NCBI RefSeq assembly: GCF_030811715.1
Contig: NZ_JAUSRH010000002.1
Location: 310,001 to 374,000, forward strand
Source of the DNA: Sinomonas atrocyanea
GTDB lineage: Bacteria > Actinomycetota > Actinomycetes > Actinomycetales > Micrococcaceae
Length of the DNA: 64,000 nucleotides
Reading direction: 5' to 3'
Positions 24,797 to 32,428 of this stretch are shown here, piece after piece. A program made the translations under genes and the position numbers. The notes under the pieces are model-generated. The model was not told the DNA's origin. It saw only the letters and a program-made list of their open reading frames with translations, and made no database searches. Within the stretch, counting starts at the first letter, position 1. Each line of letters starts with the position of its first letter.

Positions 24797-25884
24797 CCCA
24801 CTCGGATTTCGACAGCTTCCGCCCCACCGAGCCCGTCCGGCGCCGTCGTCCTGATGGCAGGCGTGGCGCGGGCCGCCGGAACGGCGGCGGTGACGGCTCC
24901 CGTGAGATGCCCATGGTCCCGGAGCCCGAGTTCACCTCGTACTACGGCCGTCCCGTGGTCAAGCCGGCGCCGTGGGGCGACGACGTGGCAGCCTACCTGT
25001 TCCTCGGCGGCGTCGCCGGCGGGTCCGCGCTGCTCGGGCTCGGCGGGCAGCTCACCGGTCGCCCCACGCTGCGCAGGAATGCCCGGCTGGGTGCCCTGGC
25101 GGCCGTCAGCGTCGGCGCCGTCGCCCTCGTGAAGGACCTGGGCCGGCCAGAGCGATTCCTGCACATGCTGCGGACCTTCAAGGTGACCTCGCCGATGAGC
25201 GTCGGCTCGTGGATCCTCAGCGCGTTCAGCGCCGGCACGGCCGTCGCGGCGGTGGCCGAGGTCGACCGCATGAGCGGGAAGCGGCTGCCGCTGGGCCCGC
25301 TGCGGCCCGTGCTGCAGGCCGTGGAGGGGCCGGCGGGCTTCGAGGCCGCGCTCTTCGGGGGGCCGCTCGCGGCGTACACGGCGGTGCTGCTCGCTGACAC
25401 CGCCACCCCCACGTGGAATGCCGCGCACAACGACCTGCCGTTCGTCTTCGTGAGTTCGGCGACGCTCGCCTCCGCCGGGCTCGCCATGATCACGACCCCC
25501 ATCGCGGAGGCCGGTCCCGCCCGGACGCTCGCGGCGTTGGGCGTGGTGGGCGACCTGGTGGCGACGCGCGTGATGGAGCACCGGATGGACCCGGTCGCGG
25601 CTGAGCCCCTGCACCAGGGCAAGGCAGGCGCCATGCTGAAGTGGAGCGAACGGCTGGCGGCGGCAGGCGGTCTGGGGACGCTGCTCGCCGGACGCAGCCG
25701 TGCGGTGGCCGCAGCCTCGGGACTGGCGCTGCTGGCCGCCTCCGCCCTCACCCGCTTCGGCGTGTTCGAGGCCGGCCTTTCCTCCGCCAAGGATCCGCGC
25801 TACACGATCGAGCCGCAGAAGAAGCGGCTCGCCGCCCGCCGCGCGGCTGGCATCACCGACGATTCGATCACCACGGCCGGCTGA
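24793..25884 (+). CDS. NrfD-type membrane subunit of the formate dehydrogenase
   Basis: This is a 363-residue integral membrane protein of the NrfD/PsrC polysulfide-reductase family. A hydrophilic, Arg-rich head of about 65 residues precedes several hydrophobic helices (AYLFLGGVAGGSALLGLGG, LGALAAVSVGAVALVKDLG, VGSWILSAFSAGTAVAAVA, FGGPLAAYTAVLLADTA). The loop motif KDLGRPERFLHMLR is typical of the family. It replaces the cytochrome b subunit of FDH-N and would deliver formate electrons to menaquinone. The GTG start at 24793 overlaps the fdhB stop. A 13-bp unit containing the stop codon is tandemly repeated at the end of the gene. Confidence 0.86.
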   Translation: MTHSDFDSFRPTEPVRRRRPDGRRGAGRRNGGGDGSREMPMVPEPEFTSYYGRPVVKPAPWGDDVAAYLFLGGVAGGSALLGLGGQLTGRPTLRRNARLGALAAVSVGAVALVKDLGRPERFLHMLRTFKVTSPMSVGSWILSAFSAGTAVAAVAEVDRMSGKRLPLGPLRPVLQAVEGPAGFEAALFGGPLAAYTAVLLADTATPTWNAAHNDLPFVFVSSATLASAGLAMITTPIAEAGPARTLAALGVVGDLVATRVMEHRMDPVAAEPLHQGKAGAMLKWSERLAAAGGLGTLLAGRSRAVAAASGLALLAASALTRFGVFEAGLSSAKDPRYTIEPQKKRLAARRAAGITDDSITTAG

Positions 25885-25915
25885 CACCGCCGGCTGACAC
25901 CGCCGGCTGACGCGG
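25877..25915 (+). repeat. Triplicated 13-bp unit spanning a stop codon
   Basis: CCGGCTGACACCG occurs at 25877-25889 and 25890-25902, with a diverged third copy at 25903-25915. The first TGA is the stop codon of the NrfD-type gene. This looks like replication slippage. Confidence 0.8.
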
Positions 25916-25938
25916 GCCGACGTCGAGCGGATCGCGGT

Positions 25939-26964
25939 CTACCGGATCTCGAGGCCCTCCTCCACGGTGGTGTGGCCGATCACCGGGTACCCGGGCAGCT
26001 CGCCCACGACGAGCAGGCCGCCGGAGGTCTGCGCGTCCGCCAGGAGGAGCAGATCGTCTTCGGTGACCCCGGACGCGGTCCGCACCTGCGGCCGCACCCA
26101 GTCGAGGTTGCGCCGGGTCCCGCCGGAGACGAAGCCGTCCCGCAGCGCCTGCAGCGCGCCCTCGAGGAGCGGCACGGCCTTCAGGTCGATCGCTGCGCCC
26201 ACCCCGGAGGCACGGCACATCTTGTACAGGTGCCCCAGCAGGCCGAATCCCGTCACATCCGTGGCCGCCTGCACGCCGGCCGCCACCGCGGCCTGCGCCG
26301 CGTCGCGGTTGAGGCTCGTCATCGTCGCCACCGCCTCGGCGAACACCTCACCGGTCTGCTTGTGCCGGTTGTTGAGGAGCCCGACGCCGATCGGCTTGGT
26401 CAGCGTGATCGGCAGACCCGGCGTCGCGGCGTCGTTGCGCAGCAGCCGGTCCGGGGGAGCGACGCCGGTGACCGCCATGCCGTACTTCGGCTCGGGATCA
26501 TCGATGGAATGCCCGCCTATCACCGGGCAGCCCGCCTCGGCGGCGATGCTCAGACCGCCGCGGAGCACTTCGGCCATCAGCTCTGCCGGCAGTACACCGC
26601 GGGGCCAGCCCACGAGGTTGACCGCCATGATCGGGCGCCCGCCCATCGCATAGATGTCCGAGAGCGCGTTGGCTGCCGCGATCCGGCCCCAGTCGAAGGC
26701 ATCGTCCACGACCGGAGTGAAGAAGTCGGCGGTGGAGAGCACCGCCAGGTCGTCACGCACCAGGACGGCCGCGGCGTCGTCGCCGCTGTCGAGGCCGACC
26801 AGCACGTCCGCACCGGGCTGGCCGACGAGGCCGCGGACCACGTCTTCGAGCTCCCCGGGCGGAATCTTGCAGGCGCAGCCGCCGCCATGGGCGTAGCCGG
26901 TGAGCCGGGGCGCGGCGGCGGCGCCGGCGTCGGACTTCGGCAGGGACGTGGGGGCCTCGTTCAC
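25939..26964 (-). CDS. selD: Selenide, water dikinase (selenophosphate synthetase)
   Basis: This 341-residue enzyme makes selenophosphate from selenide and ATP, the selenium donor for SelA. The N-terminal catalytic loop reads HGGGCACKIPP, giving Cys30 and Lys33 in the positions of E. coli Cys17 and Lys20. The enzyme is thus the cysteine form, not itself a selenoprotein. Further family motifs are GLDSGDDAAAV, STADFFTPVVDDAFDWGRI, NALSDIYAMGG and ATDVTGFGLLGH. It is convergent with the formate dehydrogenase operon and divergent from selC across 40 bp. Confidence 0.96.
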   Translation of the reverse strand: MNEAPTSLPKSDAGAAAAPRLTGYAHGGGCACKIPPGELEDVVRGLVGQPGADVLVGLDSGDDAAAVLVRDDLAVLSTADFFTPVVDDAFDWGRIAAANALSDIYAMGGRPIMAVNLVGWPRGVLPAELMAEVLRGGLSIAAEAGCPVIGGHSIDDPEPKYGMAVTGVAPPDRLLRNDAATPGLPITLTKPIGVGLLNNRHKQTGEVFAEAVATMTSLNRDAAQAAVAAGVQAATDVTGFGLLGHLYKMCRASGVGAAIDLKAVPLLEGALQALRDGFVSGGTRRNLDWVRPQVRTASGVTEDDLLLLADAQTSGGLLVVGELPGYPVIGHTTVEEGLEIR

Positions 26965-26991
26965 CCGGCCAGCCTACCGCCGTGTGCCTGC

Positions 26992-26997
26992 TACATT
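26992..26997 (+). promoter_or_regulatory. Candidate -10 element for selC
   Basis: TACATT lies eight bases before the mature tRNA 5' end, the right position for transcription to start at or just ahead of the tRNA. No clear -35 element is seen. Confidence 0.4.
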
Positions 26998-27004
26998 GGG
27001 GTGC

Positions 27005-27099
27005 GGTGGCGTCCGGGTCCTGGTGGGCCCCCCGGTCTTCAAAACCGGTGAGGCCGAGCATCTCGGCCTGGCGGGTTCGATTCCCGTCCGCCACCGCCA
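27005..27099 (+). tRNA. selC: tRNA-Sec (anticodon UCA)
   Basis: This 95-nt tRNA includes an encoded CCA. Base pairing by hand gives an acceptor stem of GGUGGCG (27005-27011) with CGCCACC (27089-27095). The D stem has six base pairs with a four-base loop (27015-27030). The anticodon stem is CCGGU/ACCGG with loop CUUCAAA and UCA at 27039-27041. The long variable arm is an eight-bp stem AGGCCGAG/CUCGGCCU with loop CAU (27051-27069). The T arm is GCGGG/CCCGU with loop UUCGAUU. The long variable arm, six-bp D stem and UCA anticodon are the hallmarks of bacterial tRNA-Sec. The eighth acceptor pair would be a U-C mismatch (27012/27088). selA starts 38 bases downstream. Confidence 0.96.
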
Positions 27100-27137
27100 A
27101 CCAGCGGCGGGGACATGCCGTGCAACGAGGAGGCGCT

Positions 27138-28469
27138 GTGGACCAGATCGATCCGCGGCGGCTGATTCCCCGCACGAACGACCTGCTGGCCCTGCCAGCC
27201 GTCCGTGAAGCCCGGAGTCGGCTGAGCGAGTCGGTGGTCAGGGACCTCGTCCGCGACATCCAGGCGCAGGCGCGGCGCGGCGACATCGCCCCCGCGCAGG
27301 TGGAGCCCGCTCTGCTCGCCGCCGTGACTTCACGCAGGGCGACGACCCTTCGCCCGGTGCTGAATGCGACCGGCGTCATCGTCCACACCAACCTCGGCCG
27401 TGCACCCCTGTCCGCCGCCGCGGTCGACGCCCTCGTCGCAGCCAGCGGCTACGTCGACGTGGAGCTGAACCTGGCGGACGGGCGGCGCTCCCGGCGCGGT
27501 GCGGGCGCCCGGGCCGCGCTGCTTTCCGCGTGCCCCGCCGCCGAGGACGCCCTGGTGGTCAACAACGGAGCCGCGGCGCTGGTGCTTGCCACCACAGCGC
27601 TTGCCTCCGGCCGGGAGGTGGTGGTGAGCCGCGGCGAACTCGTCGAGATCGGTGCAGGCTTCCGGCTGCCGGACCTCATCGAGTCGACGGGCGCAGTGCT
27701 CCGCGAGGTGGGCACGACCAACCGGACGCACCTGCGCGACTACGCGGAGGCTGTCGGACCGGCCACGGGGTGCATCCTCAAGGTCCACCCGAGCAACTTC
27801 CGGGTCGACGGATTCACCTCCGCCGTCGGCCTCGGTGAGCTGAGCTCGCTGGCGGCCGCGAACGGGCTGCCGCTCGTGGCCGATCTGGGCAGCGGCCTGC
27901 TGGCCCCCGACCCGCACCTGCCGGACGAGCCCGACGTCGCCACCGCGCTGGCGAGCGGGGCCGACGTCGTCATCGCCAGCGGCGACAAGCTGCTGGGAGG
28001 CCCCCAGGCGGGGCTGCTTCTCGGCCGGAAGGAGATCATTGAGCGGCTGTCCCGCCACCCGCTCGCCCGGGCCGTCCGCGCCGACAAGCTCTCCCTCGCC
28101 GCGTTGGAGGCGACTGTCGCCGGCGAGGCGCCGCCCGTCGTCCAGGCGCTGCACGCCGACGTCGCAGAGCTGCGGCGCCGCACCGAGCGGCTCGCCAGAG
28201 AACTCGGGGCACCCGTCGTGGCGCACGAGGGCCGGGTCGGGGGCGGCGGTGCCCCCGGATTCGCGCTGCCGGGGTGGGCGCTCCGCCTTCCCGAGGGGCT
28301 CGCCGGCCTCCTGCGCGCCGGCGATCCCGCCGTGCTGCCGCGCGTCCACAATGGCTCCTGCCTGCTCGACCTGCGGTGCGTGCCCGAAGGGGATGACGAC
28401 CGGATCCTGACGGCAGTGCGGCGGGCACTGGCAGCCCTCGAGGCCACTGGCGCAGGCGCGGCGGGCTGA
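27138..28469 (+). CDS. selA: L-seryl-tRNA(Sec) selenium transferase
   Basis: This 443-residue pyridoxal phosphate enzyme converts seryl-tRNA-Sec to selenocysteyl-tRNA-Sec using selenophosphate. Family segments are VLNATGVIVHTNLGRAPLS, VNNGAAALVLATTALASG, EVVVSRGELVEIG, GTTNRTHLRDY, LKVHPSNFRVDGF, DLGSGLL and the cofactor-binding GDKLLGGPQAG with Lys284. GTG 27138 follows a strong GAGGAGG at 27127-27133. The upstream in-frame reading would run into the tRNA gene and is not the start. selB follows after three bases, so the two form an operon, probably including selC. Confidence 0.96.
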   Translation: MDQIDPRRLIPRTNDLLALPAVREARSRLSESVVRDLVRDIQAQARRGDIAPAQVEPALLAAVTSRRATTLRPVLNATGVIVHTNLGRAPLSAAAVDALVAASGYVDVELNLADGRRSRRGAGARAALLSACPAAEDALVVNNGAAALVLATTALASGREVVVSRGELVEIGAGFRLPDLIESTGAVLREVGTTNRTHLRDYAEAVGPATGCILKVHPSNFRVDGFTSAVGLGELSSLAAANGLPLVADLGSGLLAPDPHLPDEPDVATALASGADVVIASGDKLLGGPQAGLLLGRKEIIERLSRHPLARAVRADKLSLAALEATVAGEAPPVVQALHADVAELRRRTERLARELGAPVVAHEGRVGGGGAPGFALPGWALRLPEGLAGLLRAGDPAVLPRVHNGSCLLDLRCVPEGDDDRILTAVRRALAALEATGAGAAG

Positions 28470-28472
28470 GGC

Positions 28473-30269
28473 GTGCACGTCGTCGCCACGGCCGGACACG
28501 TCGATTCCGGGAAGAGCACCTTGGTGCGCGCCCTGACCGGCATGGAGCCGGACCGCTGGGAGGAAGAACGGCGCCGCGGGCTGACCATTGACCTGGGCTA
28601 CGCCTGGACCACGCTGCCTTCGGGGCAGGACGTCGCCTTCGTGGACGTACCCGGCCATGAACGCTTCCTCGGCAACATGCTTGCCGGGATCGGACCGGCA
28701 CCCGTGGTCTGCTTCGTCGTCGCCGCCGATGAGGGCTGGCAGGCCCAGTCGGACGACCACCGGGATGCCGTCGCAGCGCTGGGCATCGAGCACGGAGTCG
28801 TGGTCCTCAGCCGAGCGGACAGGGCGTCCGCACAGCGGATCCGCGACGTGCTCGCGCGCGCCCGCAGCGAGCTGGCCGGGACCGGCCTGCGGGAGGCGCC
28901 CGCCGTCGCCGTATCCGCCGTCGAGGGCACCGGCCTGGCGGAACTGCGGGCAGCGCTCGACGGCGTGCTGGCTGGCGTCCCTTCGCCCGTCACCACGGGC
29001 CGGATGCGACTGTGGGTGGACCGGTCGTTCACCATCACCGGGTCCGGAACCGTGGTGACCGGAACGCTCGGGGCCGGAACGCTGGCTCAGGGCGACCGGC
29101 TGCAGCTGCTCGGTCATGAGGGGTCGCGGGCCGTCACTGTCCGCGGCCTGCAGAGCCGCGACACGTCGTACACCTCGGTGGGGCCGGTGAGCCGGGTGGC
29201 GCTGAACCTTCGTGACGTCTCCGCAGCGGACGTCCGCCGCGGGGATGCGCTCGTGACCCCGGAGGCGTGGCCCACCACCGGCGTCCTGGGCATCCACCGG
29301 ACCACGGGCATGGCCTACACCGACGTGCCCGAGCAGCTCATGGTGCATGTCGGCACCGCGTCCGTGCCGGCGCGGCTGCGTCCTTTCGGGGCCGACCACG
29401 CCCGGCTCGTCCTCGGAAGGCACCTGCCGCTCGTCCTCGGGGACCGCCTCGTACTGCGGGACCCGGGGAGCCGCTCGGTGCTCGGCGGCGCCCGCGTCCT
29501 CGACGCTGATCCGCCGGCTCTGCGGCGGCGCGGCGACGGCGCCCAGTGGGCCGCGCGGCTTGCCGGCATGGATCCCGCCGGAGACGTGCTCGGCGAAGTG
29601 GCGGCCCGCGGAGCGGCGGAGGTGCAGCATCTCCGCCGGCTCGGGCTGCTGCCCGAGCACGACGCCGAGGTCCCCTCCGGCGTGCGGGCCCTCGGCGAAT
29701 GGTGGGTGCATGCTCCCGTCGTCGAAGCGTGGCAGCAGCGGCTGCGCGCCGCGGTGCAGGCGCTCCAGGAACGGGACCCTCTCGCCCCCGGCCTGTCCAT
29801 GGGCGCGGCGCGGGACCTGTTGGCACTGCCCGAGGAGCGGCTCCTTGCCGCCGTCGTCCGCGGCGCCGGCCTGGAACAGGATGGCGGCCACATCCGGGTG
29901 CCGGGAAGCCGTGACAACCTCGGGGCGGCCGGATCGGCCATCGCCGAGTTGGAGCGCCGGCTCACGGCCCACGCCTTCAGCGCCCCGGAGGCCGACGAGC
30001 TGGCAGCGCTGGGCCTGGGCACCCGGGAGCTGGCTGCCGCCGAGCGGGCCGGGCGGGTGCTCCGCCTGCGCGACGGGGTGGTCCTCCTGCCCACGGCGCC
30101 GGCCATGGCGATGCGCACCCTGGCGGGCCTGGAGCAGCCCTTCACCACGAGCCAGGCACGTCAGGCGCTCGGCACGACCCGCCGGGTCGCGGTTCCGCTG
30201 CTGGAACACCTCGACTCGCGCGGGTGGACCCGGCGCCTGGATGCCGGCCACCGCTGCGTGGTGCGCTGA
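28473..30269 (+). CDS. selB: Selenocysteine-specific elongation factor
   Basis: This 598-residue translation factor delivers Sec-tRNA to UGA codons marked by a SECIS hairpin. The N-terminal GTPase has G1 AGHVDSGKST, switch region GLTIDLGYAW and G3 DVPGHE. The G4 position reads SRAD instead of the usual NKxD or TKxD. Domains II and III follow (WVDRSFTITGSGTVVTGTL), then C-terminal winged helices that bind the SECIS RNA (residues about 370-598). Length is normal for bacterial SelB. GTG at 28473 lies three bases after the selA stop. Confidence 0.96.
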   Translation: MHVVATAGHVDSGKSTLVRALTGMEPDRWEEERRRGLTIDLGYAWTTLPSGQDVAFVDVPGHERFLGNMLAGIGPAPVVCFVVAADEGWQAQSDDHRDAVAALGIEHGVVVLSRADRASAQRIRDVLARARSELAGTGLREAPAVAVSAVEGTGLAELRAALDGVLAGVPSPVTTGRMRLWVDRSFTITGSGTVVTGTLGAGTLAQGDRLQLLGHEGSRAVTVRGLQSRDTSYTSVGPVSRVALNLRDVSAADVRRGDALVTPEAWPTTGVLGIHRTTGMAYTDVPEQLMVHVGTASVPARLRPFGADHARLVLGRHLPLVLGDRLVLRDPGSRSVLGGARVLDADPPALRRRGDGAQWAARLAGMDPAGDVLGEVAARGAAEVQHLRRLGLLPEHDAEVPSGVRALGEWWVHAPVVEAWQQRLRAAVQALQERDPLAPGLSMGAARDLLALPEERLLAAVVRGAGLEQDGGHIRVPGSRDNLGAAGSAIAELERRLTAHAFSAPEADELAALGLGTRELAAAERAGRVLRLRDGVVLLPTAPAMAMRTLAGLEQPFTTSQARQALGTTRRVAVPLLEHLDSRGWTRRLDAGHRCVVR

Positions 30270-30325
30270 CCCTCCCGAGTCCTTCGCCTCTTGAGCTGGC
30301 GTTGGCCGCGGCGCAGGATGACCGC

Positions 30326-30823
30326 ATGGCACACCACGAGAACGCCCGCGCCCGCGGCGCCTTCACCGACGACAGCGAGGCCCTCGCGGCCATCGAGGCG
30401 CACCACGGCCACATGCTCCGGCGTGGCGACGCGCTGGCAGAGGCGCTCCTCGCGGCCGTCGCCGCCGGCGATGCGGGGACGGCCTACGACGAGAAGGCCA
30501 ACCTGATCGGGTGGTGCGAGGACGAGCTCATCCCGCACGCCGTGGCCGAGGAGGGCCCGCTCTACGGGGCTGCCCGGGCGACGCCGGAGGGGCGCCTCCT
30601 CGTGGAGGGCATGCTCATGGACCACCAGGCGATCATCGCCCTCGTCGAGGAGCTCCGCGCTGCCGACGGGGCGCGGGCGGCCGCCGCGGGCACCGCCATC
30701 GCGCGGGCCTTCGCACTGCACCTGCGCAAGGAGAACGAGCTCCTCTTCCCGTACATCGCGGCAGCCCCGGACCTCTCCCTCGCCGAGGCGGTCGCGGGCC
30801 TCGAGGCGCTCGTCGGGGAGTAG
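30326..30823 (+). CDS. Hemerythrin-like domain protein
   Basis: This is a 165-residue all-helical protein with a hemerythrin HHE-type pattern: EAHHGHMLRRGD, WCEDELIPHAVAEEGPLY, LMDHQAIIALVEEL and FALHLRKENELLFPYI. These supply His, Glu and Asp residues for a di-iron centre that may bind oxygen or nitric oxide. ATG 30326 gives the N-terminus MAHHENARARG. It follows selB by 56 bp on the same strand and precedes the convergent nitrate-assimilation operon. A role in sensing or scavenging NO near the nitrate/nitrite genes is plausible but inferred. Confidence 0.82.
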   Translation: MAHHENARARGAFTDDSEALAAIEAHHGHMLRRGDALAEALLAAVAAGDAGTAYDEKANLIGWCEDELIPHAVAEEGPLYGAARATPEGRLLVEGMLMDHQAIIALVEELRAADGARAAAAGTAIARAFALHLRKENELLFPYIAAAPDLSLAEAVAGLEALVGE

Positions 30824-30859
30824 CCGGGCACCGGCCTCTCAGTGGCCCCCCGGGTCCCC

Positions 30860-32428
30860 TCAGGCCGCCGCTCCCGCGAAGTGCGCCTCGATGATCTCGC
30901 GCACTCCGTCCCGGCAGCCGCCGCAGCCCGTCCCGGCCCGCGTCCGCCGCGCGACGTCCTCGACGGTCGAGTATCCGGCGCCGACCGCGTCCTGCACCTG
31001 GCCGCGGCTCACGCCGGCGCACCGGCACAGCGTCGCCTCCGGATCGGTGCCGCCCGGCGCCGACGGGCCCCCGGCGAGGGCCGCCTCCGGGCCGTCGAGG
31101 CGGAGGATCACGGAGCGGTCAGCGGGGAGCTCGGCGCCGGACTCGAACAGGAGCGTGAGCTCCGCGGCCGCGCGCGGCATGCCGAGGGCCACGAAGCCGA
31201 CCAGGACTCCGGCGCGCGTGGCCATCTTCACGTGGGCACCGTGCTCCGGGTCGGACCACAGGGAGACCTGCAGCGGCGGGGGCCCGGACTCGCCCGCGAT
31301 GTTCTCGAGCAAGAAGGCATCCCACGGGTCCGTGCCCACCTCGCCGGCGACCGCCAGGTTCACGCCGCGCGCCTTGAGGAGGATCACCGGTGCCCGCTCG
31401 GGGCCGAGGGGCGCGGGGGCGGGCTCGCCCAGGAGCTCGCTCCTGAACCGGGCGGCCAGCCAGTCGGCCTGGCGCCAGCCCGGGGCGATGAGCCCGCTCG
31501 GGGCCTGCTCGCCGGGCTGCGCGCAGTCTCCGATCGCGAAGACGTGCTCGGTGTGCAGGGCCCGCAGCCCCTCGTCCACGAGCACGCCGGTCCCGACCGC
31601 GAGGCCCGCGCCCTCCGCCAGCTCTGTCCTGGGCCGGGCCCCGCAGGCGAGGACCAGCAGGTCGCCGTCGATCGCGGAGCCGTCCTCGAGGAGCAGGGCC
31701 CGGAAGGCGCCGTCCGGACCGGTCTCGAGGCCGGTGGAGCGGGCGTTCCCGGCCACCCGGATGCCCTGGCGGCGCAGCGCGGCAGCGAGGGTGGCCCCGC
31801 CGGCCCGGTCGATCGCGCGCCCGAGCGGGCGGTCCCCGTGGTGGACCACGGTCACGGTGGCGCCCTCCTCGCTCGCGGCGAGCGCGGCCTCCAGTCCGAG
31901 CACACCGCCGCCGAGGACCACGATCCTGCGGCGTCCCCCGACGGCGGAGGCCAGCCGCGCGGCGTCGTGCGTGTCGCGGAGCGCGGTGACGCCCGGCGGC
32001 AGGACCGGGTGCAGCGGGTCCGGGTTCAGTCCCGTGAGGTTGGGCACGACGGCGCGGGCGCCGGTGGCCAGGACCAGCCGGTCGTAGGCGAGCCCGGTGC
32101 CGTCGGCGAGCCGGACGGTCCGCCGGGACCTGTCCACGCGGGCCGCGCGGGCCCCGGTCAGGATCCGAATGCCGTCCGCGGCGAGCTCGGCCGGGTCGGC
32201 GAGGGCCATGGACGCCAGAGTCGTCCGGCCCACGCCGAGGTCCGCGACGAGCACCCGGTTGTAGGCCGGGAGCTCCTCCTCGCCGATGACGGCGAGCTCG
32301 AGCGCGCCGGCCGCCGCGGCGGGGCGGAGCTCGTCGACGAAGCGTGCCGCGACGGGACCGAAGCCGACGACGACGATGCGCGGCCGGGCGGGCGCCGGGC
32401 CGGCCGGGCGCGGGGTCGGGGCAGTCAT
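30860..32428 (-). CDS. nasB: Assimilatory nitrate reductase electron-transfer subunit (FAD/[2Fe-2S])
   Basis: This 522-residue NAD(P)H-dependent flavoprotein resembles the N-terminal half of NirB. It has FAD motif IVVVGFGPVAARFVDEL, NAD(P) motif IVVLGGGVLGLEAALAA and second FAD motif VFAIGDCAQPG. A C-terminal BFD-like [2Fe-2S] domain has cysteines in LCRCAGV and GTGCGGC. It should pass electrons from NAD(P)H to the molybdoenzyme encoded just upstream. ATG 32428 overlaps the nasA stop by four bases, indicating coupled expression and a stoichiometric complex. It could be called nitrite reductase-like, but it lacks the siroheme domain. Confidence 0.88.
   Translation of the reverse strand: MTAPTPRPAGPAPARPRIVVVGFGPVAARFVDELRPAAAAGALELAVIGEEELPAYNRVLVADLGVGRTTLASMALADPAELAADGIRILTGARAARVDRSRRTVRLADGTGLAYDRLVLATGARAVVPNLTGLNPDPLHPVLPPGVTALRDTHDAARLASAVGGRRRIVVLGGGVLGLEAALAASEEGATVTVVHHGDRPLGRAIDRAGGATLAAALRRQGIRVAGNARSTGLETGPDGAFRALLLEDGSAIDGDLLVLACGARPRTELAEGAGLAVGTGVLVDEGLRALHTEHVFAIGDCAQPGEQAPSGLIAPGWRQADWLAARFRSELLGEPAPAPLGPERAPVILLKARGVNLAVAGEVGTDPWDAFLLENIAGESGPPPLQVSLWSDPEHGAHVKMATRAGVLVGFVALGMPRAAAELTLLFESGAELPADRSVILRLDGPEAALAGGPSAPGGTDPEATLCRCAGVSRGQVQDAVGAGYSTVEDVARRTRAGTGCGGCRDGVREIIEAHFAGAAA

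Noticed and set aside
20404-30823. Selenocysteine block as a classic mobile island
   Set aside because: I found no integrase, transposase, direct flanking repeats or composition shift; only its position between nir and nas hints at insertion.
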